From positions 1-10,396 of the forward strand of contig JAEUIK010000119.1 of NCBI GenBank assembly GCA_016793185.1: a DNA stretch of 10,396 nt, read 5' to 3'. Made by a program: the position numbers and the translations under genes. The notes under the pieces are model-generated. The model had not been told where the DNA came from. It made no database searches and worked only from the letters and a program-made list of their open reading frames with translations. The DNA is from Planctomycetaceae bacterium. GTDB taxonomy: Bacteria > Planctomycetota > Planctomycetia > Pirellulales > JAEUIK01. This document shows, in pieces, positions 1 through 8,781 of this stretch (position 1 is the first letter of the stretch; every line of letters starts with the position of its first letter).

Positions 1-213
1 CTGAAAGAATACCAGCGACGTGTTCCACACGGCGGGCGATCCACCCAGCCGGGGCAATAACAAGCGCGCGGCCAGCGGCTGCACGATGAACAAGAGCAGC
101 GCGCTCAAGAACATTGTGCCGCCGAAGATCAGCACCAGGCCCGAGTCCAAGGCCGTCTCGCGCCTCTCGGCCGGCAGGTCAACACCGACTCCCGCTTCGT
201 TCATCCGTCGCAT
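1..213 (-). CDS. Fused MFS/spermidine-synthase-like membrane protein, N-terminal fragment
   Basis: Reading the minus strand from the ATG at 213-211 gives 71 open codons to the window edge, so the C-terminal part is missing. A charged N-terminus of about 24 residues is followed by a hydrophobic membrane segment (about residues 25-46, including SALLLFIVQPLAARLLLP). It then continues into LGGSPAVWNTSLVFFQ at residues 56-71. In my knowledge of families, the run QP-x(4)-RLLLP-x-LGGSPAVWNT-x(3)-FFQ is the signature of the first helices of large planctomycete and proteobacterial membrane proteins annotated as spermidine synthase or fused MFS/spermidine synthase. In these, a multi-helix membrane half precedes a SAM-dependent aminopropyltransferase-like half. 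Whether this one makes polyamines cannot be judged, because the catalytic half lies outside. An in-frame TGA at 267-265 limits the start to the ATG at 213 or the one at 204; no clear ribosome site separates them. It is divergent from the oxidoreductase gene across 158 bases. Confidence 0.8.
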   Translation of the reverse strand, partial: MRRMNEAGVGVDLPAERRETALDSGLVLIFGGTMFLSALLLFIVQPLAARLLLPRLGGSPAVWNTSLVFFQ

Positions 214-371
214 CCACTGGTTGCCAAACCGCTGCCCGCCGATCCGGACCGCCTCCCTCGGGGGTCACGGGCGTGGTCGTACGCGGCGAAGTCGCACCAG
301 CCTAACCTCTCGCGTGCGCGACGACCAGCCGCCGCTGGCGACCCCCACGCCTGGTCTGCTACCATCTGCGT

Positions 372-1667
372 ATGACTTCCAGCACCCATTCCAGCTCGTG
401 GCCGCAGAGCGAACTTCGCGCCGGGATGGTCGGGCTGGGCATGATCTTCGACGAGACGTATCGCCCGTTTTTCGAGCAGGCGGGCCAGCAGGGGATCTTT
501 GCCCCCGAGTTCGGCGTCTGCCGCGTCCCTCTGGTGGCGGTTGCGAGTCGCACGGGCAGCCGCGCCGAGGCGTATCGCCGCGTCGCGCCGCAGGGCCTGC
601 GCGACTTCGCCAGCGTGGCCGAGCCGGACAGCATCGCGAAGCTGCTGGCCAGCGACGTCGACTTCGTCTGCATCGCCACGCCCGACGATCGGCACTTTGC
701 CGCGGCCAAGGCCGTACTCGCGGCGGGCAAGCACTTGCTGGTCGAGAAGCCCTCGGTCCTCACGCTGGCCGAACTGGATGAGCTTGCACGGCTCGCGCGC
801 GAGCGGGGCGTCCTGGCCAAGGTCGTTTATCACAAGCTGCTCGATCCCGACCACAAAAAGCTCCGCACGCTGGTCGTCGACGGCAAGCTCCAGCACGTCA
901 ACACCGGCTACTGCACGCTGCTCGAGCCCAAGAGCATCTCGGGAGGACAATTCTCCGAGTGGATTCGCGGGCGCAATCCCGGGACCTACGTCGCCGTCCA
1001 TTACATCAAGCTCATCGACTTCACCTTCGGGGGACGCTTGCTCCGCGTCACCTGCACCGGTCAGCGCGGGCTGGTCGGCGAGCCGGACGGACCGACCTGG
1101 GACTCGACGCAACTCCGCTTGGTCTACGGCTACGACGACGGACGCGAGGCCGCGTTCGATATCCACACCAGTTGGGTCACGCCCGACAATTTCCCCGGCT
1201 ATGTCGACCAGGAAGTGCAGTTCCGCTTCGATAACGGCGTCTGGAATGCCCACAGCCGGCGGCGCGGGGTCGAATGCACGATCGAGGAGCTGACGCCGCG
1301 CCAGGTCAAAACGAACATCAACAACCACTATAACGGCGTGTTCGTCGAGCCCTGGGGCGAGCGCTCGCAACGGGGCTACGGCCTCGAGGTGCTCGAACGC
1401 TTCGTCCGCGAAGTGGCCGCCGTGGAGTTTGGCGGGCCAGCCAGTGGACGCGACGAGCGCCTCGCGCAGGCCCGCGGCCTGGCGTACAACGACATCGGGG
1501 CCGACCGCCAGACGGTGGCGGCCGTGCAGGCGATGGAGGCGATTCTGGCGCGCCATGCGGCCGGACAGCCCGACGGCGTCGTCCACGTGAACCATCCGGC
1601 GGGCGGACTCGTCCTCTGGCTGCCGGGGCAGGCCGAGCCCGAGGTTCTTTACCAGCCGCGCGTGTAG
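372..1667 (+). CDS. Gfo/Idh/MocA family NAD(P)-dependent oxidoreductase
   Basis: A 431-residue, apparently cytoplasmic enzyme with no signal peptide. The N-terminal Rossmann half shows the dinucleotide-binding strand MVGLGMIF at residues 19-26. It continues with VDFVCIATPDDRH (96-108) and the family signature LLVEKPSV (122-129), whose EKP lysine (K127) is the usual catalytic/cofactor residue. The C-terminal half (from about 155) carries HYIKLIDF at 210-217, where H210 and D216 sit about where the family's second active-site motif is expected. Family members oxidise or reduce hydroxyl groups on sugars, inositols and related polyols using NAD(P). The length is somewhat above the common 330-400 residues, with a C-terminal tail after about residue 395. 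Substrate is unknown. The aminotransferase starts 39 bases downstream on the same strand, suggesting an operon and possibly sequential oxidation and amination. No Shine-Dalgarno-like stretch precedes the ATG, so the start is less certain than the family call. Confidence 0.88.
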   Translation: MTSSTHSSSWPQSELRAGMVGLGMIFDETYRPFFEQAGQQGIFAPEFGVCRVPLVAVASRTGSRAEAYRRVAPQGLRDFASVAEPDSIAKLLASDVDFVCIATPDDRHFAAAKAVLAAGKHLLVEKPSVLTLAELDELARLARERGVLAKVVYHKLLDPDHKKLRTLVVDGKLQHVNTGYCTLLEPKSISGGQFSEWIRGRNPGTYVAVHYIKLIDFTFGGRLLRVTCTGQRGLVGEPDGPTWDSTQLRLVYGYDDGREAAFDIHTSWVTPDNFPGYVDQEVQFRFDNGVWNAHSRRRGVECTIEELTPRQVKTNINNHYNGVFVEPWGERSQRGYGLEVLERFVREVAAVEFGGPASGRDERLAQARGLAYNDIGADRQTVAAVQAMEAILARHAAGQPDGVVHVNHPAGGLVLWLPGQAEPEVLYQPRV

Positions 1668-1694
1668 TCGCGGGCTGCCTTCAGCACGATTCTT

Positions 1695-1701
1695 GAGGTG
1701 G
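1695..1701 (+). promoter_or_regulatory. Ribosome binding site deciding the aminotransferase start
   Basis: GAGGTGG at 1695-1701 lies 5 bases before the ATG at 1707. The GTG at 1698 in the same frame would fall inside this ribosome site, so the ATG at 1707 is the better start. Confidence 0.6.
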
Positions 1702-1706
1702 AACTG

Positions 1707-3113
1707 ATGTCGCCAGCCGTGGAACGCGTGGGGCCTGCCCCGATCGAGCACGCGGGAGAAGATCGCTCGAACGAAATTCGCCGCCGCCTGGCCGCCGTCG
1801 AGCCGCACTGTTTGCGGACCTACACGCCGACGTTGGCCGTGCTGGCCAAGAGCGCCGGCTGCTACCACTGGACGCCCGAGGGACGCAAGCTGGCCGACTT
1901 CACGTCCGGCGTCCTGGTGACCAATCTCGGTCACAACCCGACGCGCTGGTGGCGACGCGTGCTCGAGTACCTGGGGCTCGATGCGCTCCCCTACACAGGC
2001 GAGTTTGTACAAGCCAGGACGCTCAATGCCTACAACGCGATCACCGAGATCGAGACCGTGGCCACCGAGCGGCTGGTCGAGCATTTGCGCAGCCAGCCGG
2101 GGGGCGAGGGGTTGGAGCAGGTGCTCTGGGCCGCCAGCGGCAGCGAAGCGGTACAGAAGGCCCTGTGGGCGGCGCTCGAGCGCCGCCCCGGCGAGGACAT
2201 CATCCTGGCCACGCGCGGCGGCTTTCACGGCAAGAAGGGACTCGCCGGCGCGGTCACCGGCTGCGAGACCGATCACGATCGCGATCCGCGCGTCAAGTTC
2301 ATCGGCTTCCCGAAGGAAGAGTGCGGCAGCGTCGAGCGGCGCCGCCGCCCCATCGATCTGGCCCCCTATCGTCAAGAGCTCGACGCGCTCTGGGCCGAGT
2401 ACGGCAGCCGGCTGTGCTGCTTGATTACCGAGCCCTATCTCGGCGGCGGCGGCTCGTTCCATCCCCAGCACGAGTATCTGCAACTGCTCGCGGGCTGGTG
2501 CCACGAACACGACGTGCTCTTCATCCTCGACGAAGTGCAGGCCAACTTCGGCCGCACCGGTTCGGCCTATGCGTTCACCACCTACGGCGTCGCGCCCGAC
2601 ATCGTCGTGCTCGGCAAGGGGTTGGGGAATGGCGTGGCCGTCAGCGCCGCCGTCGGCCGCGCGGAAGTGTTTGCCAACCTGCAGTACGGCGCCGGATCGG
2701 ACACCTGGAGCGCCAATCCCCTGGCGAGCGCCGCGGTGCTGGCGACGCTGGACGAATTCGAGACCACCGACGTCCTGGAGCACGCGGCCGAATTGTCGCG
2801 CGTGATCGAGGCGGGCTTAGTGCGCTTGACCGAGCTGCCCGCCGTCGAGCGCATCCGCGGCGAAGGCGTCGTGTGGGGGATCGAATGTGCGCCGGTCGGC
2901 CGGGCCTCCGCCGCCGACGTCGCGGTCCGCGCCGTCGAAGCGTGCTATTTCGGCGATGCCCAGGGGCGGGCGATCCATTTGCTCGGTCCGCTATCGGGCA
3001 AGGTGCTGCGCGTCAGCCCGCCGCTGGTGATGGAACTCGACGAGGCCAAGGTCTATCTCGATGCGCTGTACGAGATCTTCGCGGCGCTGGGAAAAAAGCT
3101 CGCGAGCGCCTGA
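1707..3113 (+). CDS. Class III PLP-dependent aminotransferase
   Basis: A 468-residue fold-type I PLP enzyme of the acetylornithine/4-aminobutyrate aminotransferase superfamily (class III). Counting from the ATG at 1707, visible motifs are the phosphate-binding SGSEA at 144-148 and GFHGKKG at 172-178, whose aromatic-His-Gly usually stacks on the cofactor ring. FILDEVQANFGRTG follows at 272-285, with D275 contacting the pyridine nitrogen, and then LGKGLGNG at 302-309, with K304 the Schiff-base lysine. Near the N-terminus, DFTSGVLVTNLGHNP (65-79) is the usual substrate-entry region. All catalytic residues are present and length is normal. It moves an amino group between an amino donor and a keto acceptor; the acceptor here is not recognisable. 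It follows the Gfo/Idh/MocA gene by 39 bases with its own ribosome site, so the two are probably co-transcribed. No T-rich terminator hairpin was seen after the stop. Confidence 0.9.
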   Translation: MSPAVERVGPAPIEHAGEDRSNEIRRRLAAVEPHCLRTYTPTLAVLAKSAGCYHWTPEGRKLADFTSGVLVTNLGHNPTRWWRRVLEYLGLDALPYTGEFVQARTLNAYNAITEIETVATERLVEHLRSQPGGEGLEQVLWAASGSEAVQKALWAALERRPGEDIILATRGGFHGKKGLAGAVTGCETDHDRDPRVKFIGFPKEECGSVERRRRPIDLAPYRQELDALWAEYGSRLCCLITEPYLGGGGSFHPQHEYLQLLAGWCHEHDVLFILDEVQANFGRTGSAYAFTTYGVAPDIVVLGKGLGNGVAVSAAVGRAEVFANLQYGAGSDTWSANPLASAAVLATLDEFETTDVLEHAAELSRVIEAGLVRLTELPAVERIRGEGVVWGIECAPVGRASAADVAVRAVEACYFGDAQGRAIHLLGPLSGKVLRVSPPLVMELDEAKVYLDALYEIFAALGKKLASA

Positions 3114-3238
3114 GCTCTTCGTCCCGCGCTGGCGCTGGATTTCGCGGACGGTTGTGCGAATTCGCCCGAACGCTGTGCGGAATGGAACAGGGCAGGGGGC
3201 GGTGTTTCGCTCGGTGGAAGCGGACCCGCGGGCGTGAC

Positions 3239-3244
3239 TATAAT
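3239..3244 (+). promoter_or_regulatory. Putative -10 box upstream of the cytochrome-c/DUF1549 gene
   Basis: A perfect TATAAT at 3239-3244 stands out in otherwise GC-rich sequence, within the 193-base gap between the aminotransferase stop and the next start at 3307. The best -35 candidate at an 18-base spacing, TGGAAG at 3215-3220, matches TTGACA at only 3 of 6 positions. If real, transcription would begin near 3250 with a leader of about 55 bases, and would serve the DUF1549/DUF1553-DUF1501 operon separately from the upstream operon. The box is seen directly; its activity is inference. Confidence 0.45.
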
Positions 3245-3306
3245 GAAGTGCGCCGACGCCGGCTCCGCAGCAACTTCCCGCCTTCCCTCCCACCCCGCGA
3301 ACGGCC

Positions 3307-6300
3307 ATGCTTCACTCTCTGCGACGACGAATCGTGGGCTGCGTCGGTAGTGCGGCGCTGGCGATCGTGTCGGGCACGATGGTGGTCGCCGCCGAACCGA
3401 GCGCGACTGCCGCACCCGATTTCAACCGCGACGTTCGCCCGATCCTTTCGCAACACTGCTTCAAGTGCCACGGTCCCGACGAGAAAACGCGCGAGGCCGA
3501 GCTGCGCTTCGACGTCCGCGCGGCGGCGCTGGCCGAGACCGTCTCGGGCGTGCGCCCGATCGTGCCGCAGCAGCCCGACGCCAGCGAATTGATCCACCGC
3601 ATCGAGTCGAGCGATCCCGACTTGCTCATGCCTCCCGCGGCGGCGAACAAGCCGCTGAGCGACGCGCAGAAGAAAGTGCTGCGCGACTGGATCGCCGCCG
3701 GCGCGCCCTATGCCGAGCATTGGGCGTTCGTGCCTCCCGTTCGGGGGGCGCTGCCCGTCGTGCAGAACTCCGCCTGGCCGCGCAACGCGATCGACAACTT
3801 CATCCTGGCCCGGCTCGAAGCCGAGGGACTGTCGCCGGCGCCTGAGGCGGATCGGCACACGCTGGTGCGCCGGGTGTTCTTGGACCTGATCGGGCTCCCC
3901 CCGACGCCGGCCGAGGTCGACGCCTATGTCGACGACGCGTCTCCCGACGCCTACGAGAAGCTGGTCGACCGCTTGCTGGCGTCGCCCCACTACGGCGAGC
4001 GTTGGGCGCGGCGCTGGCTCGACCTGGCCCGCTATGCCGACACCAACGGCTACGAAAAGGATCGCGTCCGCTCGATCTGGCCCTATCGCGACTGGGTCAT
4101 CAACGCGCTCAACGCTGACCTCCCCTTCGATCAGTTCACGATCCAGCAACTGGCGGGCGATCTCTTGCCCAACGCGGGACTCGCCGAACGGATCGCCACG
4201 GGCTTTCACCGCAACACCATGCTCAACGAAGAGGGGGGCATCGACCCGCTCGAGTTTCGCTTCTACAGCATGGTCGATCGGGTCAATACCACGGCCACCG
4301 TCTGGATGGGGTTGACCCTGGGCTGCGCCCAGTGCCACACCCACAAGTACGATCCACTGACGCAAACCGACTATTACCGGACGCTGGCGCTGTTGAACAA
4401 TGCCGACGAGCCCGAAGTCGACGTGCCCAGCGAAACGATCGCCGCGCAGCAGGCCGAGGTCGATCGCCAGATCGCGGCGCTCGAGGCTGACCTGCCGAAT
4501 CGGTTCCCGGCCGAAGGGGAATACCGCTGGCACGACGCGCAGGTCGTCAGCATCGCCACGGCCGGCGAGTCGACCGCGACGCTCCAGCCCGATGGCGCGG
4601 TACTGCTCAGCGGGACGAATCCGGCCGAAGACACATACACCGTCGTCATCGAGAGCGCACTTCCGCGCGTGGCCGCGATCCAGATCGAGGCGCTCACGGA
4701 TGCGTCCCTGGGCCATTCCGGTCCCGGCCGCACGCCGCACGGAAACTTCGTCCTCACCGAGCTCGCGCTGACGGCTACCCCGCCGGGCGCAGGACAGGCG
4801 GACGCGGCCTTGAAGTTCGCCCGGGCCGACGCGGACTTTTCGCAAGAGGGCTTTCCACCCCAGCACGCGATCGATGGCCAGGGCAAGACCGGCTGGGCCA
4901 TTCACGGTTCTGGGGAGTGGAACGTTCCACGCCGCGCGACGTTTTATCTCGAACAGCCGCAGGCGGCCGTACCTGGCACGCGGTGGACGGTCCGGCTTGA
5001 GCAGAACTACGGCGGTCAGCATACGCTAGGCCGCTTCCGCATTCGTCTGGGCGAGCCGCTCGACGACTCGCGCCCGTTGCCCGAGCGGCAGGCTGCGCAT
5101 CGCGATCGCCGCTTCGGCGAATGGTTGCAGGCCGAGAGCCAGCGCACCGGCCAGTGGGAACTGCTTCAGCCTGTCGCGGCGACGAGCAAGATTCCGACGT
5201 TGGCTATCCTGCCCGACGATTCGGTGCTGGCCAGTGGCGACATGTCGAAGCGCGACGAGTACTTCGTCACCTATACGAGTCCGCTCCGCGGCGTGACCGC
5301 GATACGGCTCGAAGTGTTGCCCGACGAGCGGTTGCCGAAGAACGGTCCTGGCCGCATCGCCTACGAGGGCCCCTTTGGCGATTTCTTCTTGAGCGAGCTG
5401 ACGGTCAAGCAGGGGGGCGCCGCCGTCCCGCTGGCCGGCGCGAGCCACTCGTTTGCCGGCAGCGGCAGCGCGGCCGCCGCGATCGACGGCGATCCGCAAA
5501 CCGGCTGGAGCATCAACGGCGGCCAGGGACGCGCCCACCACGCGGTCTTCCGGTTCCAGGAGCCGCTGGCGTCGGTCGAGGCCTTGGAACTGACGCTGCT
5601 GTTCGAGCGCTACTATGCCGCAGGCCTGGGGCGCTTCCGCGTCTGGGCGACGACCGATGCCTCGCCCGCCGCGGCGCGTGACCTGCCGACCGAAGTCGAT
5701 CCGTTGCTGCGGAAGTCGGTCGAAGCGCGCTCGGCCGAGGATCGCGCCCAGCTCTTGCAGCACTTTCTGCTGCGGGCTCCCGAGATGTCGGCCGCCGTCG
5801 CCGAGCTCAAGAAGCTTCGCGATTCACGCCCGCAGTTCCCCACGACGCTCGTGCTGGAGGAGCGCCCGGCATCGAACCCGCGCGCGACGCACATCCATCG
5901 CCGGGGCGAGTACCTGCAGACGACCGAGGTCGTGACGCCCGAGGTCCCCGCGGTCTTTCCGCCGCTGGCCGCTGCGAGCGGCCACGATCGGCTGGCCTTC
6001 GCCCGCTGGCTGGTGAGCCCGGCGAATCCCCTGGCGGCGCGCGTGACCATGAACCGCCAATGGGGGGCGATCTTCGGGCGCGGGCTCGTGCGGACCACCG
6101 AGGATTTCGGCTACCAGGGTGAGACCCCCACGCATCCCGAGCTCCTGGATTGGCTCGCGGTCGAGTTTGTCGAGCGGGGCTGGTCGCTCAAGCAGATGCA
6201 CAAGCTGCTGGTCACCAGCGCCACTTATCGGCAATCGTCGCGGGCGACGCCGGAACTCTTGGCGCACGATCCGCAGAATAAGCTGCTCGCGCGCGGCCCG

Positions 6301-6918
6301 CGGGTGCGCCTCGATGCCGAGCTCGTACGCGATGCCGTGCTGCGGGCGAGCGGGCTCTTGTCGCCGAAGCTTGGCGGGCCGAGCGTGTTTCCGCCGCAGC
6401 CCCCCGGCGTCACCTCGGAAGGGACCTACGGTCCTCTCAGTTGGAAGGTGAGCGAGGGCGAGGACCGCTATCGCCGCGGGCTGTATACGTTCGCCAAACG
6501 CACGGCGCCGTATGCGATGTTCACGGCCTTTGACGCTCCCAGCGGCGAAGCGTGCCTGGCGCGGCGCGAGGTCTCGAACACGCCGCTGCAGGCGCTCACG
6601 CTGCTCAACGACGCCGTCTTCGTCGAAGCTGCGCAGAAGCTGGGCCAGGACCTGGCCACGGCCGCGGGCGACGAGAACGAGCGCAGCGTCAGCCTCTTCC
6701 GCCGCTGCACGTCGCGTCCTCCCCAAGACGACGAGCGGCAGTTGATCGTCGAATTCTTTAATGTGCAATTGGCGCGGCTGGCCGCCGGCGAGCTCGACGC
6801 TCGGGCCATCACCGGCCGCACCGACGCCGAACTGAACGACGCGCTCCGCGCGCAGGCCGCCTGGACGCTCACTGCCCGGGCCGTGCTCAACCTCGACGAA
6901 GTCATTACCAAGGAATAG
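3307..6918 (+). CDS. Exported PSCyt1 (cytochrome c)-DUF1549-DUF1553 protein
   Basis: A 1203-residue planctomycete-type protein. Residues 1-29 form a Sec signal peptide: RRR, a hydrophobic stretch, then VVAAEP with likely cleavage after AA. Residues about 38-140 are a planctomycete cytochrome-c domain (PSCyt1) with heme motif CFKCH at 51-55 and a likely Met ligand in LLMPP (M108). DUF1549 follows at about 158-370, with LDLIGLPPTP, RWARRWLDLARYADTNGYE, the Asn/Glu-rich HRNTMLNEEGG and a second CxxCH (340-344, GCAQCHTHKYDP), which is normal for this family. Residues about 403-785 hold two related beta-rich modules. DUF1553 spans about 890-1150, with ARVTMNRQWGAIFGRGLV, SSRATPELL and the hallmark NTPLQALTLLND (1091-1102), ending NLDEVITKE. 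It probably acts in the periplasm or cell envelope. The biochemical role of the family is not established; redox or heme-linked polymer processing is a guess. DUF1501 follows 20 bases after its stop. The start is supported by the signal peptide rather than by a ribosome site. Confidence 0.93.
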   Translation: MLHSLRRRIVGCVGSAALAIVSGTMVVAAEPSATAAPDFNRDVRPILSQHCFKCHGPDEKTREAELRFDVRAAALAETVSGVRPIVPQQPDASELIHRIESSDPDLLMPPAAANKPLSDAQKKVLRDWIAAGAPYAEHWAFVPPVRGALPVVQNSAWPRNAIDNFILARLEAEGLSPAPEADRHTLVRRVFLDLIGLPPTPAEVDAYVDDASPDAYEKLVDRLLASPHYGERWARRWLDLARYADTNGYEKDRVRSIWPYRDWVINALNADLPFDQFTIQQLAGDLLPNAGLAERIATGFHRNTMLNEEGGIDPLEFRFYSMVDRVNTTATVWMGLTLGCAQCHTHKYDPLTQTDYYRTLALLNNADEPEVDVPSETIAAQQAEVDRQIAALEADLPNRFPAEGEYRWHDAQVVSIATAGESTATLQPDGAVLLSGTNPAEDTYTVVIESALPRVAAIQIEALTDASLGHSGPGRTPHGNFVLTELALTATPPGAGQADAALKFARADADFSQEGFPPQHAIDGQGKTGWAIHGSGEWNVPRRATFYLEQPQAAVPGTRWTVRLEQNYGGQHTLGRFRIRLGEPLDDSRPLPERQAAHRDRRFGEWLQAESQRTGQWELLQPVAATSKIPTLAILPDDSVLASGDMSKRDEYFVTYTSPLRGVTAIRLEVLPDERLPKNGPGRIAYEGPFGDFFLSELTVKQGGAAVPLAGASHSFAGSGSAAAAIDGDPQTGWSINGGQGRAHHAVFRFQEPLASVEALELTLLFERYYAAGLGRFRVWATTDASPAAARDLPTEVDPLLRKSVEARSAEDRAQLLQHFLLRAPEMSAAVAELKKLRDSRPQFPTTLVLEERPASNPRATHIHRRGEYLQTTEVVTPEVPAVFPPLAAASGHDRLAFARWLVSPANPLAARVTMNRQWGAIFGRGLVRTTEDFGYQGETPTHPELLDWLAVEFVERGWSLKQMHKLLVTSATYRQSSRATPELLAHDPQNKLLARGPRVRLDAELVRDAVLRASGLLSPKLGGPSVFPPQPPGVTSEGTYGPLSWKVSEGEDRYRRGLYTFAKRTAPYAMFTAFDAPSGEACLARREVSNTPLQALTLLNDAVFVEAAQKLGQDLATAAGDENERSVSLFRRCTSRPPQDDERQLIVEFFNVQLARLAAGELDARAITGRTDAELNDALRAQAAWTLTARAVLNLDEVITKE
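4513..5652 (+). repeat. Two diverged copies of a beta-rich module inside the DUF1549/DUF1553 protein
   Basis: Protein-level duplication between DUF1549 and DUF1553. Copy A is residues about 403-582 (4513-5052); copy B is about 613-782 (5143-5652). Shared landmarks in the same order are LQPDGAVLLSG versus LPDDSVLASG, D-x-Y-x-V, V-x-AI-x-(I/L)E-x-L, a GPGR motif, a short F-x-L-(T/S)-EL strand, AIDG-x(3)-TGW-x-I, and the closing LGRFRIR versus LGRFRVW. The GRFR motifs are exactly 200 residues apart. The copies are clearly diverged, so this is an old duplication rather than a recent DNA repeat. The layout resembles carbohydrate-binding or discoidin-like beta-sandwich modules, but that assignment is inference. 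Confidence 0.75.
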
Positions 6919-6925
6919 CGGGAAT

Positions 6926-6931
6926 GGAGAA
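6926..6931 (+). promoter_or_regulatory. Ribosome binding site deciding the DUF1501 start
   Basis: GGAGAA at 6926-6931 is 7 bases before the ATG at 6939. The earlier in-frame ATG at 6924 overlaps this site and has only GCGGGA directly abutting it, so 6939 is preferred. Confidence 0.55.
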
Positions 6932-6938
6932 CCGTCGC

Positions 6939-8396
<1,458 letters not shown>

Positions 8397-8428
8397 GTCC
8401 GGCATGCAGCCGAGCCGGGGGCCTCAAG

Positions 8429-8773
8429 ATGATTCCCAGGCAGGTTCCCAATGCCTCGGTAGCGATCGTCGAAGAGACCAAGATCGTGAATTACCTGCTG
8501 AATGCGGCGCACCAAGATGGCGCACCAAAGGCCAGGTTCTTTCGTGCCCTGGGATTCGCGACTGCGAACTGGCAGGATCTTGCCACTGAGTTTCTGGCGC
8601 TCATCCTGCGCGAGCCGTACGTCGTGTTAGTGGAGTCGGAGTTTGGGCAGAAGTATATTGTAGATGGCGAAATACACGGGCCCCTGGGGAGTTCGGCCGC
8701 GGTAAGGTCAATCTGGATCAGTACCGGGCCGACGGGTCCTCCGCGACTGGTGACAGCGTATCCTCGACCTTGA
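8429..8773 (+). CDS. DUF6883-like small protein
   Basis: A 114-residue soluble protein with no signal or membrane segment. It shows the conserved pattern I associate with DUF6883: a PNA-x-VAI-x-EETKI strand near the start, then YLLNAAHQDGAPKARFF-x(2)-LGF (22-43), a W-x(2)-LA helix (48-60), G-x-KYIVDGEIHGPLG (73-87), and a closing W-x-ISTG...RLVTAYP (96-112). The family is, to my knowledge, uncharacterised; related domains also occur at the C-termini of large polymorphic-toxin-type proteins, which is why a toxin role is conceivable. The gene is 32 bases after DUF1501 and its TGA overlaps the ribosome site of the next gene, so translation of the two is likely coupled. A G-run (8417-8421) seven bases before the ATG is a weak ribosome site. 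Local GC is lower than in the flanking genes (34 of 60 bases at 8641-8700 versus 40 of 60 at 7201-7260), suggesting separate acquisition. Confidence 0.72.
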   Translation: MIPRQVPNASVAIVEETKIVNYLLNAAHQDGAPKARFFRALGFATANWQDLATEFLALILREPYVVLVESEFGQKYIVDGEIHGPLGSSAAVRSIWISTGPTGPPRLVTAYPRP

Positions 8774-8775
8774 GG
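8772..8775 (+). promoter_or_regulatory. Ribosome binding site for the DUF4926-like gene, overlapping the upstream stop
   Basis: GAGG at 8772-8775 is 6 bases before the ATG at 8782 and shares bases with the TGA stop (8771-8773) of the previous gene. It favours the ATG over the in-frame TTG at 8770 and points to translational coupling. Confidence 0.5.
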
Positions 8776-8781
8776 TTGATC

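Noticed and set aside
360..365. TACCAT as a -10 box with a near-leaderless start for the oxidoreductase
   Set aside because: The match is weak, no convincing -35 is present, and such hexamers are common by chance.
20..781. 253-codon plus-strand ORF at the left edge
   Set aside because: It is antisense to the spermidine-synthase-like start, then runs out of frame through the oxidoreductase; no domain is visible.
201..2783. 860-codon minus-strand ORF opposite the oxidoreductase and aminotransferase genes
   Set aside because: It spans two well-recognised plus-strand genes and their gap, and its product is Arg/Ala/Gly/Asp-rich without any family motif. It is a codon-bias shadow of high-GC genes.
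1949..3592. 547-codon plus-strand ORF in another frame across the aminotransferase and the next gene start
   Set aside because: Arg-rich frame-shifted product that overlaps two assigned genes in the wrong frame.
3646..4345. Second CxxCH (residues 340-344) of the DUF1549 protein as evidence of a multiheme cytochrome
   Set aside because: This CxxCH is a regular conserved feature of DUF1549 itself; it may bind a metal or heme, but it is not an additional cytochrome domain.
3238..5022. 594-codon minus-strand ORF opposite the cytochrome-c/DUF1549 gene
   Set aside because: No recognisable motifs, low-complexity composition, and entirely antisense to a confidently assigned gene.
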